Below, piece by piece: positions 56,522-64,000 of a stretch of 64,000 nucleotides of DNA. Numbering within the stretch: the first letter of the stretch is position 1; every line of letters starts with the position of its first letter. A model generated the notes under the pieces. The model was not told the origin of the DNA. It saw nothing but the letters and a program-made list of their open reading frames with translations, and did not search any database. Position numbers and translations under genes: made by a program. The DNA lies in contig NC_030382.2 in the NCBI RefSeq assembly GCF_001625215.2, positions 33,590,610 to 33,654,609 of the forward strand, read 5' to 3'. The stretch comes from Daucus carota subsp. sativus. Its lineage: Eukaryota; Streptophyta; Magnoliopsida; Apiales; Apiaceae.

Positions 56522-59500
56522 TGTGACACCCTCAGATCCGGGGGTCTGGATCTGGTGCCACGTGTAAATAAAAATAATTTAAAACCTGTAGTTTTGAGCC
56601 ACTGAAAGAAAAACAATTTAAAACCTGTATTTTTGGAAGAAAGTAAAAACAAGTATTTCTAAACCTGGATATTATTTTTTTTTTTAAAAGAAGGTCTTTA
56701 ATTCAAAATCAATTTCACCCCCTGAAAACAGGATCGCACACAGGCTACAGCATTGAAATCAGAAACTAAAACTATAAAATCTTATTTACAAATTAAACAA
56801 CATTATCAGCTAAACCTCTATAAGAAGAGTAGCTGATAACCAAATAAACAAATCTAATTTCCAACTGAATTGAATTGCAGAACTCCAACTGCATCTAGTC
56901 TTAATGACATCGTCCTAAATACTCTACCTGTCCATCTGCTTGAAACTCAACCACTTGCAATCCTTGCCTAGTCTTAAGTGAATCATCTTTATTCCTAGCT
57001 GAAAAGGGTTAGAAGGAATAGCAAGAATGAGCAATAATGCTCAGCAAGAATAACAAAATGAAATTGATATTTGTTGTACATCAATGCCATAATAAAGAAG
57101 TGAAAATATTTAAAACTGCAGAAATGAATGTATAAGCAAATATCTCTTGAAGGCAGGGTAACTTCTTTTTAAACTATTCACAATTTTATTGGGCTTTAAA
57201 AATAATTGGACACCTGGCTATAACAGATGATCAGTCATGCTATAGTCCATAAACCAAGCTTATTCAGCAAGGTTGACAAATATTACGAATTCCGGTAATC
57301 CGGGCTTAAGGAGCCACCTTTCACGCTGGGCCGGTGCCCGAGCCTCTTACGCAAAAACAACCCAATAGTTTAATTTTTAAAACAATCTGCAGTTCCATCA
57401 TGTAATTCAAGAGCCAGAATAACATTTTGTTAAAACAATTTCTTTATGCATATCATAGTGTAGAGTTGATACCAAAAGTGTTATCCGTTCAACCAAAAAG
57501 TTTAAAAGTACTAGATATGCTTCACAAGAAAGTAATTGCAAATAATTTGAATCATGATATAAAGAAGGTTTTAGTATCTATAGGTACTAGAGGAGTAGGG
57601 TAGAAATACTTGCTTCTAAATTGCGAGAGAAGGTAGAAGTACTTGCCTTAACTCCAAAGTTTAGCTCAGATTCCTAGTAACACTATATACCGCATAATCA
57701 TTCCTTTCTGCCAGCTTCTGACACACTTTTATCTATAACAAATCTCCGTCCTACTTCAACTTGTAACATTCTGCTTGGCTATTTCTGAATAACCCTTTCA
57801 ATCACTTCTCGATTAATGCCTCGGTCAATGTCTTCAATTCTATACGATGATAAAATAGTATTTCAGTCGTCGGATTAGACATATTGACTAACCCTGAATT
57901 GCATTAAGACCTATATATATATCTACCCTTCGCATATACATACCACAGTCACATAAACACATAGCACATAGTTGTACAAACAACCCTTTTTATAGGCATT
58001 AAATCCATATAATTTCTAACGAAAATTCGGCAGCATCTCCTCTGTTTATAAGCTTATCCACCTGTTTGCAATGCCAACAACCAACCAATACTATTGCTAA
58101 CACATGAATTATTAATATAAAAAGATCCCTTGACTTGCAGTAAACACATAAGAAAATCTGTCTTGACTTGTAGTAAACATATAATAAAATCTTTTAGCAG
58201 GATTGCTAACTTGTTATACGCAAAACACTTTTAATTAGATATACAAGGTTAACCGGGCCAATCAATGTAATAATCAATCATATGCAATTAGTCAAGTATA
58301 ACCTCATACTATGCACTAGCAAAGAAAGAAAAATAGAACAAATAGTTCAAACAGCCCTCGGTCTATGATTTTTAATAAATTGAAAATTTATCTTTTTAAT
58401 ACGAAATTTTTATGAGACACTCCTAAATATTATTCCAACCTACAGTAAAATTTTCAGAAAGAAAATCCAAGTTTAAAGCTGTAAAACAGAGCCTGGAACA
58501 GGACAACCCTGCCCAGAATTTTCAGCACCATACTATACTAAAACGGTCATATCTCCTAGCTCGCTAATCGAATCGCTTCGATTCTTTCACGCACATAAAC
58601 TAGACTCTGAGGAGCACATAACCACACAAAGATTAAGCATATAATTCAAATCTATGATCCCAGAGTTGTAATTCAAAACAGATCAACAGCAATCTAGAAT
58701 TCAACCGAATATGTGTAAATCAAAATTTTTTTTAGCCCAATACTTAAACTCTTAAAACACCACTTTGAAAACATTTACAAAAAATCTCAGACCTTAAAGC
58801 TTGAATACTCAGTTATATATTCCCATAATTCAAGTACCCAAGTCATCCGATTACACTACTAGTTGGCGCACTATTTATAATCAACTTACAACAACCAGTT
58901 CAAATATCAATTAAGCACACAATTCAATCATACAATTACTAACACCAATCTCAATCTCAGAAATTCAATCAACCTTCAATTACAAGCATATAATCAGTTT
59001 ATATACATACAAACACATATAAATCAGATTATACACACATAAATCAGATTATACACGTATAAACACCGTTCACCCGAATATAATTTCGATTATCCGACAT
59101 GTAAATACACGCATATATATACACTGATTCAACAAGGGAAACTAAACTTTATACCCATTGATATTCGAATAGCAGGTGCGATGGAGTGACTCGCCAACAC
59201 ACAGGCGGCGACTCAAGCTCGGCGGCGGTAATCCGGCCAGAGATTGGCGGCCGTGGTTGAGGAAAGAAGAAAGAGCAAATAGCGGAGAGATTGCTTTTTG
59301 TGGAAAAAGAAAGAACAAGGGTAAAAGGAATGGAGGAGAAATACGCGAGAGAGAGTGAGAACGGGAGATTTAAAGGAATGAGAGGGGTGAGATTTGTTTT
59401 GTAATAAAGCGAGGAAGGTCGGCAAAACCAGGGCGGTGATGAAAAGGGTACGTGGTTAAGTCTTGTACTTCCACGTGCCTTTAATAATCTGAATAAACAA

Positions 59501-60104
59501 TTGACTCGGACCCGCTTTTAACTAAATTATCGGAATATCTCGCTATTTTATAATCTAGGAAACATCATCAAAATAATTTTATAAATCCCGGACTATCATA
59601 AAACTAATCAAATAAAAGTTTCGGGATTTATAGAGCATTTTCAAAATGTATACAAAATTTAGAAGTTAGTTGCGTTCAGAAACTAATTAAAAATCATGTT
59701 CTTATAGAAATTAGATTTTTAATATTTTAAAAACTCCTAAAATATTTATGTTCACTATCGAGCAATTAAAATAATTTTTCAAATTATCTTTATGTTTTTA
59801 TAAAAATAAAGATCCATTTAAAAGAGTAACAAATTTAATAAATTAATATAATAATATTAGAAGTGGAAATAAATGCACACACAGACATAATCATAAACAA
59901 ATAATAATTCAATTAAATCTCGTAACAGATAATTGCACGATTGATAGATATTTTCTATAACCCCAAAGACCAGGAATATAATTAAAACAAATAAGTTTTA
60001 TAAATTATCAAACTAGAATAAAATATTGGATTTTATTTCTCATTTTTCTGGAAAAATTACAAATAAAAATAATAGAATAATTCCTGAAAATCCAGGTTGT
60101 CACA
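56522..60104 (-). mobile_element. Probable solo LTR of a Gypsy (Tekay-like) element, 3.58 kb
   Basis: It starts TGTGACACCCTCAGATCCGG and ends CCAGGTTGTCACA, i.e. TG..CA with short TGTGACA/TGTCACA inverted ends. The 5-bp duplication ATTAG flanks it (56517-56521 and 60105-60109). No primer-binding site, gag or pol exists, so only one LTR remains. On the minus strand it begins TGTGACAACCTGG and contains CTTGCTGAGCATTATTGCTC, a phrase I associate with chromovirus/Tekay LTRs, hence the orientation. It includes a GC-rich segment at 59190-59260 (GGCGGCGACTC), possibly the promoter/leader zone. Confidence 0.75.
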
Positions 60105-60218
60105 ATTAGGGTAACAGGTTAGACTGTGGATATAAATTCGTTCACCAGCCTCTCTCCTTATCATCTCTCTCTATACAGTTCCTCTTCTTCATCTCCATCC
60201 TCTCTACTCTCTTTCTCA

Positions 60219-60895
60219 TGGATCCTAGTTGGGAGCCTCCGAGGCGCCATTTTGTGAAAGTTAACATCCACGCCTCTACCATTGCTGAACCATTGCCGAA
60301 TGGTAACATAAATGGTATAGGTATCCTGGCTAGAAACAACAGAATGGAGTATTTATGGGGAATAATGGGACCAATGCAAGGCGTTGGTTTCTTGGAGTTG
60401 CAGCTCTGAGCCATCCATAAGGCAATGGTTACTGCATACCAAAAGAGAATTCCTCGTGTAATCCTGGAATCAGACAATGTGCATGCATATGAGATCCTTT
60501 TGGATCAGGATGGAGACATGATTGAGGAAGAAGAGTTAGAATAGGTGGTAAGACAAATAAATAACATGAGTAAAACATACAATGGAACGAAGCAGGCAGA
60601 TGGTACAAAATGGGACTGCGAACTCGTCTCAGTGCATGCCTCCAGAAATAGGGCAGCTTTGTGTATGGCCCAGTACGGAATGTCTCATGTTTCTTCTCTT
60701 GTTGAAGTCCCTCAGCCTTTTGCAGAGCTACAGGAGAAGCTAGATATGGATGTGGGTTCGGGTCCGCATGTGGACTTTCTGGATGTGCAGCCAAACTTTG
60801 GCAATGGTGAATTGATGCATGGTGGTGGAAAGGCTGCGCCAATAGACCTCACTGGGGAAGATGAGGATGAAGGCGCTGGTCCAGGAGGAAATTAA
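60219..60895 (+). pseudogene. RNase H-like pseudogene with two in-frame stops
   Basis: One frame starts at ATG 60219 (MDPSWEPPRRHFVKVNIHAS) and is interrupted by TGA at 60408-60410 and TAG at 60542-60544, then runs to 60895. It follows a plant RVT_3 RNase H-like fold: HFVKVN strand, NGIGILARNN, LELQL..AIHKAM helix, VILESDN strand with the second acidic residue, and a C-terminal basic helix. The first catalytic Asp position reads VNIH, so activity is doubtful even before the stops. The C-terminal tail PIDLTGEDEDE resembles a SUMO-interacting motif. A pyrimidine-rich leader and a GATATAAAT box (about 60129) precede it. It is either a stand-alone RNase H-like gene or a 3' passenger of LINE 2. 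Confidence 0.65.
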
Positions 60896-61150
60896 TTTCG
60901 AAGTCAGAAGGAGAGGAAGGATCGAGCTTTGGTGGATGGAAGCATATTAACAGAGAATGGCTACGTATTTATGTTTTTGTTTGTTTAAGGATCAAACTTG
61001 CTCTCTGTTGTTTTCATTTCAGTTTAGGTAAGTCTGTCTCTCTAGTGTAGTGTCGATTGTAGTTGTTTGGTTGGTCGTGGGAGCCTGGCTAATTTTACCT
61101 TGTAAAACCAGCTGCCTTTTTATTGGTATGAATATAATCTGGTTTATCTA
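60896..61150 (+). other. 3' UTR-like tail, possibly the LINE 2 end
   Basis: Contains CCTTGTAAAACCAGCTGCC and TTGGTATGAATATAATCTGG followed by TCTAAAATAAA, a layout seen at 3' ends of plant L1 elements (TATGAATATAA then A-rich). If this is the LINE 2 terminus, the RNase H-like pseudogene lies inside the LINE's 3' part. Confidence 0.4.
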
Positions 61151-61159
61151 AAATAAATC

Positions 61160-61311
61160 AGAATTCAACCCGAAAATGACCCGTTTTTTTCGCGTTGATT
61201 TTGGGTCAACCCGAATTCGACCCGAACCCGAAAAACTCCAACCCGAATTCGTATTTTACGGGTCGAATTCGTGTTGGGTTGTTGGGTCAGGTCCAATATT
61301 GCCACCCCTAA
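61160..61311. mobile_element. MITE fragment with CCCGAATTCG-rich body
   Basis: Ends TTGCCACCCCTA at 61311, the inverse of the TAGGGGTGGCAA terminus common in plant hAT-type MITEs. The body is rich in AACCCGAATTCGACCCG. The other terminus is not found. A related CCCGACCC-rich segment lies at 45930-46030. Confidence 0.5.
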
Positions 61312-61443
61312 TAGGAACCATTATTTGAGAGTAACATCAGCTTTTTAAGTTTAGTTGTGTATTATTGAGATTGTTATTATGAGAATGAGAATACGAGGAT
61401 AAAATTTTTTCCAATTTTTTTCTCAAATGACGTGCAATATTTA
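61312..61443 (+). repeat. ~130-bp direct repeat, right copy
   Basis: Same sequence as 45777-45918 with small indels (AACATCAGCTTTTTAAGTTT shared). Marks the right side of the retroelement block. Confidence 0.85.
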
Positions 61444-61894
61444 AGACTGATTTTAATCGGATAATTTATGTGAGCATAAGTCTCATAATTATCGGCGTGT
61501 ATGGAAATAATCAAAACATGCCAACTAAAATTTGGAAAAACTTTAAGGGAACAGGGCATTCTCCCACGCACGACCTGATCCATTCCCCATCCCGTTCGGG
61601 TCTGGAAATCGGGAGTTTTTTCGGGTACGGCATGGGATCGAGAAAAGTTCTATAAAAAAATTGGGGATCGGGACGGGTTCAGGGATTAGTGTCTCTCTGT
61701 CTAGATCCTTCCCGAAATTCCTCGATTTTTATATATAATATAAATATTATATTTAAGTATTAATAATAAATGTATTATATTTTATATATTTTAAATTTAA
61801 ATAATCCATGTTCTTTTATTATTTAAATATTTTCATACTATAATGAAAATTAATTATAACAAATCTAGTTTTATATCTTAATTTTATTATAAAT
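61444..61894. other. Intergenic DNA with a GGGATCGGG-type repeat scrap
   Basis: 61545-61735 has CATCCCGTTCGGG, GGGATCGGGACGGGTTC and similar words typical of degenerate MITE ends. The rest is AT-rich. No gene. Confidence 0.5.
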
Positions 61895-62430
61895 TGTGAC
61901 GCCCCCAAACCTACATCCGTTAGAATTCATGTCGCGACTCCAACTCTCGCAACATGTCTAACAATACAACTATCGCCCAACAAATCATCTAAATACAATT
62001 TAGTCCAAAGATTATTACAATATAGAGACCATAATTATAATTTACAAAGATAATTATGATCATCCTCGGAATTTCTAAACGAATCCTCTTCCTTATTTCC
62101 GGATCATGTCTTCTTCGTGCCTGTTGTTACTCACATCCGAACGGTCCTCCGAATACATGTCATATTCTCTTTTTACTGTTTAAAGATTACATTAAAACCA
62201 AGAATGAGCAACTGTATGCTGCTCAGCAAGTTCACTTACCACAATTGGAATCAACACAGTGTATATTAAATCATAAATTAAAAAATAAATAGATAAAGCA
62301 AATGCAAAAGAAGAGCTACAAGTAGACAACTTACCACAATTGGAATCAACACAGTGTATATCACATCATAAATTAAAAAATAAATAGATAAAGCAAATGC
62401 AAAAGAAGAGCTACAAGTAGACATGCACAT
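61895..62430 (-). mobile_element. Gypsy LTR end fragment
   Basis: Starts TGTGACGCCCCCAAACC, the inverse of a GGGGGCGTCACA LTR 3' end. Near 62205-62240 it contains GAGCAACTGTATGCTGCTCAGC, matching the GCTGAGCA..TGCTCA phrase of the solo LTR at 56522-60104. The opposite LTR end is not found, so it is truncated. Confidence 0.5.
62236..62422. repeat. 95-bp tandem duplication
   Basis: Two direct units, 62236-62330 and 62331-62422, begin TTACCACAATTGGAATCAAC and end AGCTACAAGTAGAC. They differ only at a few bases (TATTAAATC against TATCACATC), so the duplication is recent. Confidence 0.92.
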
Positions 62431-63287
62431 TCGTCATTCGGTAATCAGAGAAATTTTTAAATTGGACCTAATTTGTGAAAATTGGTGTCATATGAGTGTC
62501 GCTAGTGATTCACGTTTTAATTGACTACTCAAATTTTAAATTTGGATAATTTTACTTAATTTTCGGGTCCAATCTATTTGTTTGTTGAGAGGACGGAAAT
62601 GTACGTATTTACCTACTTTTTTAATAAAAGTGACTTATTTTCAGAAAGTAAGATAAGTTAAACAGTGCCTATATCTTATATCTCATTAATTAATATTTTC
62701 TCCTCTCATGTCTTTATATTTTTTTAATTGTTTGACAATCATTTTAAGGTGTATATAAAATATAATTTTATAATTTTTTTTTGAATTTTTTTTTAAATAC
62801 AAATTTAAACGTCAAATTTTTATTCTAAATAAAATAATTAAAATAATTTGGGAACCATAATTTGTAGTAATAGTTTCGAAATGTGTGTCAATTGTCAGAG
62901 ATGTGAAGAAGGTGCCAGCATATTTGAATTGCTTCACCAAATGATCCTACAAACGAATTTGACCAAAGCAAAGCAGTTACAATAAGGCTATACTTTGTAG
63001 TCTGTAATGATGTTTAAACCAATAAAAGAAAATAAGGACTGGACTCATGCTGTTTCTGCTACAAACTCCAAAATTGGGGAAGAACCCAAGAATTGATTAA
63101 CATAAAATTCAACTAATTGTACAGGGACTAGTTTACAATCTATTTCCTCAAACCGTCAGTGGGGTTTATAAATGTAATATATACATACAGAATACTGTCA
63201 AAAAAAGATTCTACAGTAAACTCGCAAAGTCGAGCTAAGCAGTTAACAGGGTTGGTGTCTCACGCTGCCCTTTTTTTACTGCACACA
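62431..63287. other. Intergenic DNA and probable 3' UTR of the right-edge gene
   Basis: No repeat element or gene is recognised. The last few hundred bases next to 63288 are presumably the 3' UTR of the minus-strand gene; no polyadenylation signal stands out. Confidence 0.4.
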
Positions 63288-63974
63288 CTATCCAGAACTA
63301 GCTCCACCAGCTTTATCCTGTGGCCTGGATTCCAAATTTGTAACATCTTTCAGAATTTTCCTTCAGATGAAGCACATAAAGTAGACTGCTACATGCAAAG
63401 ATTCTTTCATGAATTTGCAATACCATGAACGGAACCTACTGGGCATGCTACAAATTTCAAATTAACTCAAAAGACCAGGAAGTATCCACAGGTGCCTAAG
63501 TGGCTGCCTTTCTAGGAATAATATGTCATCCTTGTAATGTGAATATTTTATTGCACAACTAGGTCATATATCTTTATCTAATTGCATCAATACAAACTAC
63601 TAACAAATACAATAAAATTAATACAAACTACTAACAAATATTTTATAACTGGACATATATGATATAACTACTAACAGTGAACATCTGCAAACTCGGAAAT
63701 CTACAGAATTCTGATTGTCCTATGACAACTCTCCCCTTATAATACCCACTCCATTTTAATTGTTGGTATGCTAGGTTTTGGAAATTGGAAAGTACATGCA
63801 GTGAAAAAGAGCAAAGAAAGAAGAAAACATACTTGTGGACGACAGAACTCTTCGCGATGCCTTCCCTTACTGATGCACTATTAAGAAAACTAACTGATAT
63901 TAATCCACGTGCCACTGTAGTTGACTCCGGAGACCCCGGTAAGCTTGCACTAGACCCGTGCCTAGCTAATATGC
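63288..63974 (-). CDS. 3' end of an unidentified host gene (partial, two exons)
   Basis: Two exons on the minus strand fit together: 63974-63833 (acceptor CTGTAG, donor GTATGT) and 63360-63288 (acceptor TGAAG, stop TAG). The first ends with AA and the second begins with G, completing a Lys codon, so phases agree across a 472-nt intron. The readable product is ILARHGSSASLPGSPE, then TTVARGLISVSFLNSASVRE and GIAKSSVVHK, then KILKDVTNLESRPQDKAGG and a short ASSG tail. Serine-rich, no domain I can name. The gene continues beyond the right edge; upstream exons are outside the window. Alternative exons between the two cannot be excluded. Confidence 0.5.
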
Positions 63975-64000
63975 CTACAGCATAAACATGGTGTAAATAT

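Noticed and set aside
60219..60895. Reading the pseudogene as an intact gene with introns over the two stops
   Set aside because: No plausible GT..AG pair removes either stop while keeping the RNase H-like frame, and coding similarity continues straight through both.

Overview
The window is eukaryotic, almost certainly the nuclear genome of a eudicot plant. The evidence is an intronless plant PPR-E gene, a DEAH-box splicing helicase with plant-type GT..AG introns, plant-specific DnaJ/DUF3444 genes, and AT-rich intergenic DNA full of plant MITEs, L1-type LINEs and Gypsy LTR elements. I cannot name the species from sequence alone.

Layout. 1.6-3.1 kb holds an intact PPR-E gene (+). 6.0-10.2 kb holds a complete seven-exon Prp43/DEAH2-like RNA helicase gene (-) whose predicted splice junctions stay in frame to give 723 aa. 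10.4-15.2 kb is transposon debris: a 928-bp Mutator-type MITE, a hAT-type MITE, a decayed Copia integrase and a decayed hAT zinc-finger domain. 15.2-45.2 kb is a local gene family: three intact genes for proteins with a J-like domain lacking HPD, a 27-residue repeat array and a C-terminal DUF3444 domain (16.7, 27.1 and 43.2 kb, all +), one wrecked copy (20.6-21.6 kb) and one orphan promoter (22.8-23.2 kb). The cluster is expanded by inserted elements: nested Stowaway MITEs in the promoter of copy 2, Mutator-type foldback elements, a Helitron-like 3' end, a 5'-truncated LINE with a perfect 16-bp target duplication and an open RT-RNase H frame, a ~4-kb PIF/Harbinger-like element carrying one cyclophilin exon, and two adjacent hAT-type MITEs.

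46.2-62.4 kb is a nested retroelement block. A broken LINE (endonuclease, RT, RNase H) is split by a very young LTR element (48518-54756; 1297-bp LTRs with one mismatch seen; GCCAT target duplication) that carries a gag-like CCHC ORF and no recognisable pol. Downstream lie a 3.58-kb probable solo Gypsy LTR and an RNase H-like pseudogene. At the right edge (63.3-64.0 kb, -) two phase-compatible exons mark the 3' end of an unidentified host gene that leaves the window.

The host genes do not form a pathway. The helicase and PPR genes are ordinary RNA-metabolism genes. The DUF3444 cluster is the most distinctive biology: tandem duplication, loss of the HPD catalytic motif, a variable repeat array, and a C-terminal half that looks homogenised between copies 2 and 3.
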